A stretch of DNA of 64,000 nucleotides from Pseudonocardia autotrophica (GCF_003945385.1 NZ_AP018920.1:2666001-2730000), one strand, 5' to 3'; shown: positions 25,010-34,224, numbered from the stretch's first letter. Notes: generated by a model not told the origin, from the sequence alone. Translations and numbers: made by a program.

Positions 25010-26134
25010 GTGCCGGTCCGACCCTCCGTGATGTCGGCGATCCTGATGATCGCCGTCACCGCCGCGGGGCTGAGCATCGGCGAGACGCGCGAGATCACGG
25101 GCCCGGTGCAGATCCTGCAGCTGGTCGCCGGCGCCGCCGCGATCGTCACGATCCCGTGGCGGTACCGGTACCCGCGGGCGTTCGGGCTGGTCGCGGTGCT
25201 CTCGGCGAACGTGTCACCGCTGACCAGCTTCCTGCCGCTGGTCGGGGTGTTCGTCGTGGCGACCCGGCGCCGGGTGCTCGAGACGGTCCTGATCACGGTG
25301 CTCGCCGTCGTCGGTGCCGCGGTCAACTTCGCCGCGATCCCGGACTGGCAGACGATGTGGGCGATGCTCCTCGGGGCGACGACGCTGCTGGTCACCTCGG
25401 TCACCGCCGGCCTGTTCACCGGCACCCGCCGGGCGATGGTCGACGACCTGCGCGAGCGGCTCACCCGGGCGGAGGTGGACCGGGCGCTGCGTGACGAGCA
25501 GGCCCGGATCGCCGAGCGCCGGCGGATCGCGGGGGAGATGCACGACCGGCTCGGGCACCGGTTGTCGCTGCTGTCGGTGCACGCGGGCGCGCTCGCGCTG
25601 CGCACCGACCTGTCCGCCGAGACCGTGCGGGAGAGCGCACAGGTGTTGCGCGACACCACACACCGGGCGATGGAGGACCTGCGGACCATCGTTCAGGTGC
25701 TGCACGACCCGCCGTGCGACGAGATCGAGGACACCGAGGACCTGACCGCGGTCGAGGCACTGGTGTCCGAGGCACGTGCGGCGGGTGCCGACGTGTCGCT
25801 GCGGTCGACCGCACTGCTGATGGTGGCCCCGCCGGGCAGGCCGCTGGCCGGGGTCGCGTACCGGGTGGTGCGCGAGGGCCTGACCAACGCGGCCCGGCAC
25901 TCGCCGGGCGCGCCGGTGGAGGTGGTGCTCGACGGCCGCCCGGGCCGCGATCTCACCGTCACCGTCACCTCCGGCTGCACCGGCGACCTGCCGGCACCGG
26001 AGGGCGCGGGGACCGGACTGGTGAGCCTGCGCGAGCGGGTCGAGACACTGACCGGCGGCACGTTGGCGCACGGCCCGCTGCCGAGCGGGTACCGGCTGCG
26101 GGCGGCGCTGCCGTGGCGGAAGGAGAGCGCGTGA
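25010..26134 (+). CDS. NarL-type sensor histidine kinase
   Basis: About 374 residues. The N-terminal half holds four or five membrane helices (residues about 5-150) with no periplasmic domain of note. Then come a HisKA_3 dimerisation helix with the phospho-acceptor His178 in GEMHDRLGHRLS and a HATPase domain (VVREGLTNAARHSPG; GAGTGLVSLRERV). GTG 25010 is assigned and ATG 25031 is an alternative; the reading frame runs further upstream without homology. Its stop overlaps the response-regulator start (GTGA), so the pair is coupled. The signal is unknown; kinases of this shape often sense the membrane itself. Confidence 0.88.
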   Translation: MPVRPSVMSAILMIAVTAAGLSIGETREITGPVQILQLVAGAAAIVTIPWRYRYPRAFGLVAVLSANVSPLTSFLPLVGVFVVATRRRVLETVLITVLAVVGAAVNFAAIPDWQTMWAMLLGATTLLVTSVTAGLFTGTRRAMVDDLRERLTRAEVDRALRDEQARIAERRRIAGEMHDRLGHRLSLLSVHAGALALRTDLSAETVRESAQVLRDTTHRAMEDLRTIVQVLHDPPCDEIEDTEDLTAVEALVSEARAAGADVSLRSTALLMVAPPGRPLAGVAYRVVREGLTNAARHSPGAPVEVVLDGRPGRDLTVTVTSGCTGDLPAPEGAGTGLVSLRERVETLTGGTLAHGPLPSGYRLRAALPWRKESA

Positions 26135-26820
26135 GTCCCGATCCGGAGATCCGGGTGTTGCTGGTCGACGACGACCCCCTGGTCCGGGCCGGTCTGCGGG
26201 TGATGCTCGACGGACACGTACTCGCCGGCGCGGGGACGCCGCGGCGGATCACGGTGGTCGGCGACGCCGGCGACGGCGACGAGGTCCCGGCGGCGGTCCG
26301 GGCCGGGCAGCCGCACGTGGTGCTGATGGACCTGCGGATGCGACGGGTGAACGGTGTCGTCGCGACCCAGAAGCTGAACGCGGAGCCGGACCCGCCGACC
26401 GTCGTCGTGCTGACGACGTTCGACGCCGACGAGCACGTCGTGCGGGCGCTGCGGGCGGGGGCCAGCGGATTCCTGCTCAAGGACGCCGCGCCGGAGGGGA
26501 TCGTCGAGGCGGTCCGGGCCGCCGCCGATGGTGACGCGGTGCTCTCCCCGGCGATCACCCGCAGGCTGATCGGCATCGTGAAGGGCGGCTCCGGGCCGGT
26601 GGACCGGCGCCGCGCCGCCCGCTCCCGGCTGGACCGGCTCGCCGAGCGGGAACGCGACGTCGCCGAGGCGGTCGCCCGCGGCGGGTCGAACGCCGACATC
26701 GCCGAGGAGCTGCACATGTCGGTGGCGACGGTGAAGTCGTACGTGTCGAAGCTGCTGCGCGAGCTGGGTCTGGACAACCGGGTACAGATCGCGCTGCTGG
26801 TGCGCGACGCGGGCGACTAG
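26131..26820 (+). CDS. NarL/FixJ-family response regulator
   Basis: A 229-residue partner of the preceding kinase. The receiver domain spans residues 1-125 with the acidic triad VDDDP, the phosphorylated Asp67 in VLMDLRM, and Lys in FLLKDAAPE. The LuxR-type helix-turn-helix lies at about 165-225 (LAERERDVAEAVARGGSNADIAEEL). The receiver carries a short extra loop (HVLAGAGTPRR) before the second strand. GTG 26131 follows AAGGAGA and overlaps the kinase stop codon. The target genes are not evident from the neighbours. Confidence 0.92.
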   Translation: MSPDPEIRVLLVDDDPLVRAGLRVMLDGHVLAGAGTPRRITVVGDAGDGDEVPAAVRAGQPHVVLMDLRMRRVNGVVATQKLNAEPDPPTVVVLTTFDADEHVVRALRAGASGFLLKDAAPEGIVEAVRAAADGDAVLSPAITRRLIGIVKGGSGPVDRRRAARSRLDRLAERERDVAEAVARGGSNADIAEELHMSVATVKSYVSKLLRELGLDNRVQIALLVRDAGD

Positions 26821-26878
26821 GACGGGGATCCGGGTTCCGGCGTCCGCCCGGAGTGCCGGCCGATCGGGGCGGGACCGA

Positions 26879-27649
26879 TCAGCGCGGCCATGGCTGGGGC
26901 GTGCAGCCCTTGAGCCCGAGGGTCTGCTGCTGCATCACCGGGGCCGGGCGGCCCGGCCCGGGGCAGGGCTCGTGTCCGTGCCCGAGCCAGTGCCCGACCT
27001 CGTGGTTCACCAGGTAGCGCCGGTAGGCGGTCAGGTCGTGGGCGTACTCCGGGGTGCCGGTGACCCAGCGCTCCAGGTTGATCACGACGCGGTCGCCGTT
27101 GCGGCAGGACAGGCGGCCGACGGTGTCCAGCGGCAGGCACAGCCGGTCGGCGAGATCGGGGGTGGCGAGCACGATCCGCAGCGGTGCCGGGCCGTCGGTG
27201 CGCGCGAAGCCGACCGAGCCGTCGCCGCCCCAGGAACGGGGATCGTCGAGCACCGCGGAGACGAACCCGGCGAACGTGGTGCCGTCGACGTCGACACCGC
27301 GCTCGATCTCTATCCGCATCGGGACGGTCCGTGCACGGCCGGCGGGCGCGTCGTCCGCACCCGGGACGACGACGAGCTCACCGGTCTCCGACCGCGGCAC
27401 CTCCCGGCTGCGCACGCCCGCCGCGACGTCGGCCTCGGACAGGGCCGGTCGGGCCGGTCCGGCGGGTCCGGGCGATGCCGGTGGTTCGGGTGGTGCCGCC
27501 GTCGCCTCGCCGAGCGGCGGCCCGGGTGCCGGACCGGGATGGTCGTGGACGGAGTCCGATCCGCAGCCCGCGAGCACGGTCAGCGCGGCGAGCAGCGCGA
27601 TGGTGCCGGTGCGGGCCGACCGGGCACCGGCCCGGATGAGGTGCGGCAC
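26879..27649 (-). CDS. DUF3152 metalloprotease-like lipoprotein
   Basis: About 256 residues. A lipoprotein signal ends in the lipobox LAGC with Cys29, followed by a long Pro/Ala/Gly-rich linker (about 30-95). The DUF3152 domain then carries a metzincin-like zinc motif HEVGHWLGHGHEPC and a later PAPVMQQQT methionine turn. It should be a cell-surface zinc peptidase, but proteolysis has not been shown for the family as far as I know. GTG 27649 is chosen because the signal peptide starts there; no clear ribosome-binding site is seen. It is divergent from the DUF3500 gene. Confidence 0.82.
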   Translation of the reverse strand: MPHLIRAGARSARTGTIALLAALTVLAGCGSDSVHDHPGPAPGPPLGEATAAPPEPPASPGPAGPARPALSEADVAAGVRSREVPRSETGELVVVPGADDAPAGRARTVPMRIEIERGVDVDGTTFAGFVSAVLDDPRSWGGDGSVGFARTDGPAPLRIVLATPDLADRLCLPLDTVGRLSCRNGDRVVINLERWVTGTPEYAHDLTAYRRYLVNHEVGHWLGHGHEPCPGPGRPAPVMQQQTLGLKGCTPQPWPR

Positions 27650-27757
27650 GCGGGCAAGGGTGACAGAGCCGGACCGGCCGCACGACTCGGCTCGCCCCTG
27701 CCCGCCGTCGCGCGTCTCGGTGGGTGCGGCGGCTCGGAGGTGGCTACCGTCGGCGGC

Positions 27758-28909
27758 ATGAGCGATGCGGCGGGCACCCGCGCGACGGCCGGCGCGATGG
27801 CCGAGGCGGCCCGGGACTGGCTCGGCACGCTCGACGCGGCGCAGCGCGAGCGGGCCACCGGGCACGTCCCGACCGGCGACGGTGACACCGACGCCGAGCG
27901 CAGGCGCTGGTTCTACACCCCCACCGACCACGGCGGGCTGACCTTCCACGAGCAGCTCCCGCCGCAGCAGCGGGCCGCGATGAAGCTGGTCGGGTCGGGG
28001 CTGTCCCGGGCCGCCTACGTCACCGTCGTGACGGTGATGGGCCTGGAGAACGTGCTGGACCACAGCGAGGGCTTCGTGACGATGTTCGACCGCACCCGCG
28101 GTCGGGATCCGCTGATGTACTACCTGCGGGTGTTCGGCGAGCCCGGCGGCACCGGGGCATGGGGCTGGCGGTTCGGCGGGCATCACGTGTCGATCAACAT
28201 GCTGGTCGTCGACGGCGAGGTCGTGGCGACGACGCCGTGCTTCCTGGGCGCGGACCCGGCCACCTCGGAGCTGCTGGGGGACACCACGCTGCGCCCGCTC
28301 GGCCGGGTCGAGGACCTGGCCCGCGATCTCGTCCGGTCGCTGCCGGCGGAGCTGCGCGGGAGCGCGGTGCTGCTGGACAAGGCGCCACCGGACGTCGTCG
28401 CGGCGAACCGGGCCGATCCGCAGGAGGGTGACAACTGGATCCCGCTGACCGGGGTCTGGCGGGGCCGGTTCGGCTCGGACACCGAGCAGGCGAAGCTGGA
28501 CGCGACGAGCGAGGCGATCGAGCAGCGGGCCGGGTTCACCGGCGCCGAGAAGGAGACGGTGCGGCTCTCCCGCACCCCGCGGGGCGTCCCCGCCGCGGAG
28601 CTGGACGCCGGGCAGCGCGAGATGCTGCGCGCCCTGCTCGGCACCTACCTGCGGCGGGTCCCGGAGGAGGTGTCCCCGGCCGCCCGCTACGACGACGACA
28701 CGGAGCTCGACCGGGTGCACGTGGCCTGGGCCGGGTCGCTCGACGACGGCGCCCCGAACTACTACCGGCTGCAGGGCCCGCGGCTGCTCATCGAGTGGGA
28801 CAACACCCAGCGCGACGCCAACCACGCGCACTCGGTGTGGCGGGATCCGTCGTCGGACTTCGGGCTGGACGTGCTGGGTGCGCACCGGGCGGCGCACCAC
28901 CTGCACTGA
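27758..28909 (+). CDS. DUF3500-family protein
   Basis: A 383-residue protein with DUF3500 hallmarks: WFYTPTDHGGLTF, the GWRFGGHHVSINM segment and LLIEWDNTQRDANHAHSVW near the C-terminus. The many conserved His residues suggest metal binding, and some relatives are annotated as having hydrolytic roles, but the function is not known. No signal peptide is seen. The start ATG is 18 bases after a GGAGG. It ends 5 bp from the convergent Lrp gene. Confidence 0.82.
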   Translation: MSDAAGTRATAGAMAEAARDWLGTLDAAQRERATGHVPTGDGDTDAERRRWFYTPTDHGGLTFHEQLPPQQRAAMKLVGSGLSRAAYVTVVTVMGLENVLDHSEGFVTMFDRTRGRDPLMYYLRVFGEPGGTGAWGWRFGGHHVSINMLVVDGEVVATTPCFLGADPATSELLGDTTLRPLGRVEDLARDLVRSLPAELRGSAVLLDKAPPDVVAANRADPQEGDNWIPLTGVWRGRFGSDTEQAKLDATSEAIEQRAGFTGAEKETVRLSRTPRGVPAAELDAGQREMLRALLGTYLRRVPEEVSPAARYDDDTELDRVHVAWAGSLDDGAPNYYRLQGPRLLIEWDNTQRDANHAHSVWRDPSSDFGLDVLGAHRAAHHLH

Positions 28910-28914
28910 CGCGA

Positions 28915-29424
28915 TCAGGGCCGGTAGGCGGGCGCCCGGCTCGGCCCCTCCCGGTGCCGGTCGGCGAGCAGTGGCCGCCAGCGCGGCGCGACCAGTGTGG
29001 ACAGCACCACGACACTGGTGGAGCGGGCGACCAGTGGTGAGCGACCGAGCGCGAGCAGGGTCGCCTGCAGGTCCTCGTGCGACGACGCCGCGAGCCGGCA
29101 GAGCACGTCCGACGAGCCGGTCGTCGCGTACGCCTCGATCACCGCGGGGAGCGCGGTCAGTGCCTCGGTGACGTCGGCCAGCTCGCCCTGCGCGATCTCC
29201 AGCGTCACGAAGGCCTGCACCCCGTAGCCGGCCGCGTGGAGATCGACGTCCGGCCCGTACCCGGTGACGACACCGGCCCGTTCGAGGCGGTCCAGCCGCG
29301 CCTGCACGGTCCCGCGGGCGACCCGCAGCGCGCGGGACAGCTCCAGCACCCCGGCCCGCGGCCGGTCCGCCATGGCGGCGAGCAGGTCGACGTCGAGGGC
29401 ATCGAGGGAGGTCGGCTCGGGCAC
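28915..29424 (-). CDS. Lrp/AsnC-family regulator
   Basis: About 169 residues. The helix-turn-helix (LDALDVDLLAAMADRPRAGVL; VARGTVQARLDRLERAGVV) is followed by the AsnC effector domain with GYGVQAFVTLEI and a conserved TGSSDVLCRL strand. GTG 29424 is chosen because homology begins there; no strong ribosome-binding site is present. It is divergent from the LacI gene of the sugar-acid operon. I see no evidence that it regulates that operon, and a LacI site is the better candidate. Confidence 0.85.
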   Translation of the reverse strand: MPEPTSLDALDVDLLAAMADRPRAGVLELSRALRVARGTVQARLDRLERAGVVTGYGPDVDLHAAGYGVQAFVTLEIAQGELADVTEALTALPAVIEAYATTGSSDVLCRLAASSHEDLQATLLALGRSPLVARSTSVVVLSTLVAPRWRPLLADRHREGPSRAPAYRP

Positions 29425-29470
29425 GCCGCGGAGTGTAGGCCGGGTCGTCGCACCCGCCGTCCGACAAGCT

Positions 29471-29500
29471 TTGACAATATTGCGCAAGACATTGCAGGAT
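29471..29500 (+). promoter_or_regulatory. Promoter with LacI-type operator for the sugar-acid operon
   Basis: A consensus -35 TTGACA (29471-29476) is followed after 18 bases by CAGGAT (29495-29500), a weak -10. Between them lies TTGCGCAA (29480-29487), a perfect 8-bp palindrome with the central CG typical of LacI-family operators. A repressor bound here would sit on RNA polymerase's site. The region is AT-rich for this genome. The LacI gene starts 41 bases after the -10. Confidence 0.6.
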
Positions 29501-29540
29501 GTGCCCGTCCCGATGCGGGGACACCACGAGGAGGAGAGCA

Positions 29541-30551
29541 GTGGCGCCCACCCTGACCGACGTCGCCCGGACCGCCGGTGTCGCACTGTCGACCGCCTCC
29601 CGGGTGTTCTCCGACCCGGAGCGGATCGGCGCCCGGACCCGCCACAAGGTGCTGACCGCCGCGCAGGAGCTCGGGTACACGCCGCGCGTCGTCGAGCCGG
29701 TGGTCGCGCCGCACACCAGCACGGTGGCCGCGGTCGTCCCGGACATCGCGAACCCGGTGTTCTCCCGCTTCGTCAAGGCCGCCCAGGCGCAGGGCAGGCA
29801 GGTCCGGTCCACGGTGGTCGTCGCGGACACCGACTACGACGCCGAGCGCGAGCGTGAGGTGATCGCCGACCTGCGCGCGCGGGTGGACGGCATCGTCGTG
29901 CACTCATCCCGGCTGGAGGGCGCCGAGGTGCTCGAGCTGTGCGGCGCCACACCGTCGGTGCTCGTCAATCGCGAGATCCCGGGCGGGCACTGCGTGATCG
30001 CCGACTCCACGCAGGGTCTGCGGCAGGTCGTCGACCACCTGGATGCGCTGGCGCACAAGCACATCGCCTATGTCCAGGGGCGCTCCGACTCGTGGTCGAA
30101 CCTGCACCGGATCGGCCTGGTGCGCGATCTGGCCGCGGAGTACGGCTGCGAGCTGTCGCTGCTCGGCTGGCACACCGAGACCACCGACGGCGGCAGCGCC
30201 GCCGCGGCGCGGGTGCTCGCCTCCGGTGCGACGGCCGCGATCGCGCACAACGACCTGGTCGCGCTCGGCCTGATGGCCGGGGCCCGGTCGCTCGGCGCCC
30301 GGGTGCCCGACGACCTGTCCGTCGTCGGCAGCGACGACATCCCCTTCGCCGCACTGTCCGAGCCGGGACTGTCCAGCATCGCCACCCCGATGGACCGCGC
30401 CGGGACCCTCGCCATGGAGATCCTCGGCCGTGCCGCGGCCGGCGAGCGGACCGCACCGCGAGCCGTCCGGCTGTCCACCCACTTCGTCGCGCGCGGCACC
30501 ACCGGCCCGGCGCCGGCCCGGTCCGCCACCGCACTGGAGGTCACCCCGTGA
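29541..30551 (+). CDS. LacI-family regulator of the hexonate operon
   Basis: A 336-residue LacI/GalR regulator. The N-terminal helix-turn-helix (LTDVARTAGVALSTASRVFSDPERI) and hinge are followed by a periplasmic-binding-like sugar domain with VPDIANPVFSRF and the VVGSDDIPFAALSEPGLS motif near the end. GTG 29541 follows GAGGAGAG. Its stop overlaps the next start codon (GTGA), so it is the first gene of the operon it probably controls. The candidate operator between -35 and -10 points to autoregulation with release by a pathway sugar acid. Confidence 0.92.
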   Translation: MAPTLTDVARTAGVALSTASRVFSDPERIGARTRHKVLTAAQELGYTPRVVEPVVAPHTSTVAAVVPDIANPVFSRFVKAAQAQGRQVRSTVVVADTDYDAEREREVIADLRARVDGIVVHSSRLEGAEVLELCGATPSVLVNREIPGGHCVIADSTQGLRQVVDHLDALAHKHIAYVQGRSDSWSNLHRIGLVRDLAAEYGCELSLLGWHTETTDGGSAAAARVLASGATAAIAHNDLVALGLMAGARSLGARVPDDLSVVGSDDIPFAALSEPGLSSIATPMDRAGTLAMEILGRAAAGERTAPRAVRLSTHFVARGTTGPAPARSATALEVTP

Positions 30552-31540
30552 AGATCGTCGTCGCCGACCAGAACCTGGTCGGGATCCGCGCCGAGACCGA
30601 GGCCGCGCTGCCCGCCGGCAGCGAGATCGTCTGGTCCCCGACCCGGGACGCCGCCGACATCGCCGCGCTGGTCGGCGACGCGGACGTGCTCGTCGGCGGG
30701 CACTGCCCGGCCGAGGTCGCTACCGCCGGGTCCCGGCTGCGGCTGGTGCACGCCGCCGGTGCCGGGACCGACGGCATCGATATCGACGCGCTTCCCGCCG
30801 GCTGCACCGTCGCCAACACCTTCCATCACGAGAACTCGATCGCCGAGTACGTCGCCGCCTCGGCGGTGCTGCTGCGCCGTGGCTTCCTGAGCCAGGACGC
30901 CGCGCTGCGCCGGGGTGGGTGGCCGACCCCGGCCTACGATCCCGCCGCCCCGTGGACCGGCACGCTGCAGGAGGCGACCGTCGGCCTGGTCGGCTTCGGG
31001 CACATCGGATCCCGCGCCTGGGAGCGGTTGCGGGCCTTCGGTGCCCGCGGCGTCGCGGTCAGCAGGCGCGGCGCGATCGACGCCGCCGCCGCCGGCCTGG
31101 ACTGGGCGGGCAGTACGACCGACCGGCTCGGCGAGCTGCTGGCCTGCTCCGACGTGGTCGTCGTCAGCGCACCGCTCACCCCGCAGACCGAAGGACTGAT
31201 CGGCGCCGCCGAACTGACGTCCATGAAGGACTCCGCGATCCTGGTCAACGTCGGGCGCGGAGCGCTGGTCGAGGAGCGGGCGCTGTACGAGGCGCTGCGC
31301 GACGGCACGATCGGTGGCGCCGCGATCGACGTCTGGTACGGCTACCCGGCACCGGGCACGGCGCAGGCGGAGCCGTCGTCGTTGCCGTTCCGCGAGCTGG
31401 GCAACGTGCTGATGACCCCGCACAGCTCCGGCCTGACCCGGCAGACCTTCCTCGGGCGGGCCGCCGAGATCGGCGCGAACGTGCACCGGCTCGCCGCGGG
31501 GGAGCAGCCGACCAACGTGGTGGGGGTGAGCGGCCGGTGA
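30548..31540 (+). CDS. D-isomer-specific 2-hydroxyacid dehydrogenase
   Basis: A 330-residue NAD(P)-dependent dehydrogenase of the phosphoglycerate-dehydrogenase superfamily. The Rossmann motif GFGHIGSRAW lies at about residues 151-160. The catalytic residues sit in VNVGRGALVEE (Arg) and MTPHSSG (His), and the acidic residue is near AAIDVWYGYP. It would reduce a 2-keto acid or oxidise a 2-hydroxy acid made in the pathway; the exact substrate is unknown. It overlaps LacI upstream and ManD downstream by 4 bp each (GTGA), a sign of coupled translation. Confidence 0.85.
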   Translation: MKIVVADQNLVGIRAETEAALPAGSEIVWSPTRDAADIAALVGDADVLVGGHCPAEVATAGSRLRLVHAAGAGTDGIDIDALPAGCTVANTFHHENSIAEYVAASAVLLRRGFLSQDAALRRGGWPTPAYDPAAPWTGTLQEATVGLVGFGHIGSRAWERLRAFGARGVAVSRRGAIDAAAAGLDWAGSTTDRLGELLACSDVVVVSAPLTPQTEGLIGAAELTSMKDSAILVNVGRGALVEERALYEALRDGTIGGAAIDVWYGYPAPGTAQAEPSSLPFRELGNVLMTPHSSGLTRQTFLGRAAEIGANVHRLAAGEQPTNVVGVSGR

Positions 31541-32757
31541 GCACGACGGACCGGATCGTCGCCGCCGAGGTGCTGCTCACCTCGCCAGGCCGCAACTACG
31601 TCACCCTGAAGATCAGCACCGCGGACGGTCTGACCGGCTGGGGCGACGCCACCCTCAACGGCCGCGAGCTGGCCGTCGCCGCGTACCTGCGCGAGCACCT
31701 GTGCCCGCAGCTGATCGGGCGCGACCCGGCGCGGATCGAGGACACCTGGCAGTACCTCTACCGCGGTGCCTACTGGCGGCGCGGCCCGGTCACGATGACC
31801 GCGGTCGGCGCGGTCGACCTCGCGCTCTGGGACATCAAGGGCAAGGCCGCCGGACTGCCCGTCTATCAGCTGCTCGGCGGTGCCGTCCGGGACCGGGTGC
31901 GGGCCTACACGCACGCCACCGGCTGGGAGGCCGGGCAGCTGTGCGACGCCGTCGACGCGGTCCGCGAGCGCGGCTTCACCGCGGTCCGGGTGCAGAGCGG
32001 GGTGCCCGGGCTGGACTCGGTGTACGGCGTCGGCCGCGGGCCGGGCTACGAGCCGGCCACCCGGGGCACCGTGCCCGCCGAGGAGGTCTGGGACACCGCG
32101 GCCTACCTGCGGCACGTCCCCGGGGTGCTGGCCGAGGTCCGGGCGCACACCGGGCCGGAGCTCGCGCTGCTGCACGACGCGCACCACCGGCTCACCCCGA
32201 TCGAGGCCGCCCGGCTGGGGAAGGCCGTCGAACCGGCCGATCTGTACTGGCTGGAGGACGTCACCCCGGCCGAGAACCCGGACGTGCTGCGCCGGGTCCG
32301 GGCACACACCACCGTCCCGCTGGCGATCGGCGAGGTGTTCTCCACCCTCTGGGAGTTCCAGCAGCTGATCACCGAGCAGCTGATCGACCACGCGCGCGCC
32401 GCGGTCACCCACTCCGGCGGGATCAGCGCGCTGCGCAGACTGGCCGCGCTGGCCGACGTGTGGCAGGTGAAGGTGAGCCCGCACGGCCCGTCGGACGTCT
32501 CGCCGATCGCGATGGCGGCGAGCCTGCACGTCGCGCTGGCCACGCCGAACCACGGGATCCAGGAATACATGGGCTACCCCGAGCAGGTGCACGAGGTGTT
32601 CCGGCACGACTGGAGCTGCACCGGGGGTCACCTGCATCCCGGTGACGCACCCGGCCTCGGTGTCGACGTCGACGAGGCGCTCGCCGCCCGCTCCGGCTAC
32701 GAACCCGCCCTGCTGCCCGTCGCGCGCCGCCGTGACGGATCGATGACGGACTGGTGA
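31537..32757 (+). CDS. manD: D-mannonate dehydratase family protein (ManD/RspA type)
   Basis: A 406-residue enolase-superfamily enzyme closely matching ManD. Segments include GDATLNGRELAVA, YRGAYWRRGPVTMTAV and LWDIKGKAAGLPVYQLLGG. Metal ligands are in LLHDAHH (Asp), WLEDVTP (Glu) and AIGEVF (Glu), and the catalytic His lies in HDAHHRLTP. The end has VSPHGPSDVSPI, QEYMGYPEQ and HPGDAPGLGV. It dehydrates D-mannonate (or D-gluconate in some members) to 2-keto-3-deoxygluconate. The family has high-activity and low-activity members, so the assignment relies partly on the uxuB-like and KDG-kinase neighbours. Confidence 0.88.
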   Translation: MSTTDRIVAAEVLLTSPGRNYVTLKISTADGLTGWGDATLNGRELAVAAYLREHLCPQLIGRDPARIEDTWQYLYRGAYWRRGPVTMTAVGAVDLALWDIKGKAAGLPVYQLLGGAVRDRVRAYTHATGWEAGQLCDAVDAVRERGFTAVRVQSGVPGLDSVYGVGRGPGYEPATRGTVPAEEVWDTAAYLRHVPGVLAEVRAHTGPELALLHDAHHRLTPIEAARLGKAVEPADLYWLEDVTPAENPDVLRRVRAHTTVPLAIGEVFSTLWEFQQLITEQLIDHARAAVTHSGGISALRRLAALADVWQVKVSPHGPSDVSPIAMAASLHVALATPNHGIQEYMGYPEQVHEVFRHDWSCTGGHLHPGDAPGLGVDVDEALAARSGYEPALLPVARRRDGSMTDW

Positions 32758-32760
32758 CCC

Positions 32761-34224
32761 ATGGCTCCCTCGACGGATCTCTCGACCGGGATCGTCCACA
32801 TCGGGCTGTCCAACTTCCACCGCGCACACCAGGCCGTGCACACCGCGGCCGCGCTCGCCGCCGAACCAGGCCCGTGGGGCGTGCTCGGGATCGCACCGCG
32901 CAGCACCGCGGTCGCCGACGCGCTGGTCGCCCAGGACCTGCGGTACGCCGTCGTCGAGATCTCACCGGACGGTGAGCGGGCGAGCGTGCCCGCGGTGCAC
33001 ACCGGCGCACTGGTGGCGGCCCGCGATCCGGAGCCGGTGCTGACCGCACTCGCCGCACCGGACACCCGGATCGTGTCGCTGACCGTCACCGAGGGCGGAT
33101 ACACGATCGATCCGCGCACCGGTGGCATCGATCTCGACGATCCCGGTGTCCGCGCGGACCTGGCCGGTACGTGCAGCACCGCGATCGGCCTGCTGGCCCG
33201 CGGCCTGCAGCGTCGGGCCCGCGGGCACGGCGCCCCGGTCACGGTGCTGAGCTGCGACAACCTGCTCGCCAACGGCGAGGTGACGCAGCGCCTGGTGCGC
33301 GGGTTCGCGGCCGCGCTGCCCGCCGGGGAGCGCGACGAGCTGCTCGGCTACCTCGACACGGTCACGTTCCCGAACTCGATGGTCGACCGGATCGTCCCGG
33401 CCACCACCGATGCCACCCGGGCCGCCGCGGCGCGGCTCACCGGTACCGCAGACGCCGTCCCGGTGCCCGCCGAACCGTTCAGCATGTGGGTGCTGCAGGA
33501 CGCGTTCGCGGCCGGCCGCCCCGCCTGGGAAGCACCGGGCGAGGGCATTCACGGCGCGGTGTTCACCGACGGTATCCCCGGCGCGGTGTTCACCGACGAC
33601 GTCGCCGGCTACGAGCTGCTCAAGCTGCGCCTGCTCAACGGCACCCACTCGCTGATCGCCTACCTCGGCGCGCTCGCCGGGGAGGACCTGATCGCCCGCT
33701 CGGTCGCCCGGTCGTCGATCCGGGCCGCGGCCGGACGGGTGCTGCACGACGACTACCGGCCCACCGTCCGGGTGCCCGAAGGGGTCGACGTGGACGACTA
33801 CGCCGGGCAGCTGTTCACTCGCTGGTCGAACGCCGCGCTCGGGCACCGCACCCGGCAGGTCGGCTCGGACGGGTCGCTCAAGCTCGCCCAGCGGATCCCC
33901 GGCCCGGCCGCCGAGCACCTGGCGTCCGGGGTGCTGCCCCAGCACCTCGCGCTGACCGTCGCCGGCTGGCTCGCCTGCGTCGCACCACCGGCCGGGTTCG
34001 ATCCCGGCCCGCACGCCGCCGCGATGGCGGAACCGGCCCGCGAGCAGCTCGCCGCGACCGCGGCCGGCCCGATCGCCGCACACGTGCGCGCCGGGCTGGA
34101 ACTGCTCGGCGGTGAGCCCGGCGCGGGCTTCGCGGACCGCACGGCCGAGCTGCTCGACGTGCTCGTCCGGCACGGTGTCGACGCGGCGGTCGCCGAGGCC
34201 GCCGGAGAGCGGAGGGCGCCGTGA
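32761..34224 (+). CDS. uxuB: Mannitol dehydrogenase-family fructuronate reductase
   Basis: A 487-residue polyol dehydrogenase of the long-chain mannitol dehydrogenase family. The N-terminal nucleotide-binding part begins IVHIGLSNFHRAHQAV. Further markers are SCDNLLANG, TFPNSMVDRIVPAT and KLRLLNGTHSLIAYLG, which carries the catalytic Lys and His. Next to a mannonate dehydratase it should interconvert D-fructuronate and D-mannonate. A 27-bp tandem duplication at 33544-33597 inserts nine residues just before the TDDVAGYELLK segment. The ATG follows the ManD stop by 3 bases. UxuA and UxaC are not in the window. Confidence 0.85.
   Translation: MAPSTDLSTGIVHIGLSNFHRAHQAVHTAAALAAEPGPWGVLGIAPRSTAVADALVAQDLRYAVVEISPDGERASVPAVHTGALVAARDPEPVLTALAAPDTRIVSLTVTEGGYTIDPRTGGIDLDDPGVRADLAGTCSTAIGLLARGLQRRARGHGAPVTVLSCDNLLANGEVTQRLVRGFAAALPAGERDELLGYLDTVTFPNSMVDRIVPATTDATRAAAARLTGTADAVPVPAEPFSMWVLQDAFAAGRPAWEAPGEGIHGAVFTDGIPGAVFTDDVAGYELLKLRLLNGTHSLIAYLGALAGEDLIARSVARSSIRAAAGRVLHDDYRPTVRVPEGVDVDDYAGQLFTRWSNAALGHRTRQVGSDGSLKLAQRIPGPAAEHLASGVLPQHLALTVAGWLACVAPPAGFDPGPHAAAMAEPAREQLAATAAGPIAAHVRAGLELLGGEPGAGFADRTAELLDVLVRHGVDAAVAEAAGERRAP
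33544..33597 (+). repeat. 27-bp in-frame tandem duplication within uxuB
   Basis: Two adjacent 27-base units (33544-33570 and 33571-33597) differ at 3 positions and encode GIHGAVFTD and GIPGAVFTD. Such a repeat is not expected in this enzyme family, where the region is a single short loop. It looks like a fairly recent local duplication. Confidence 0.8.
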
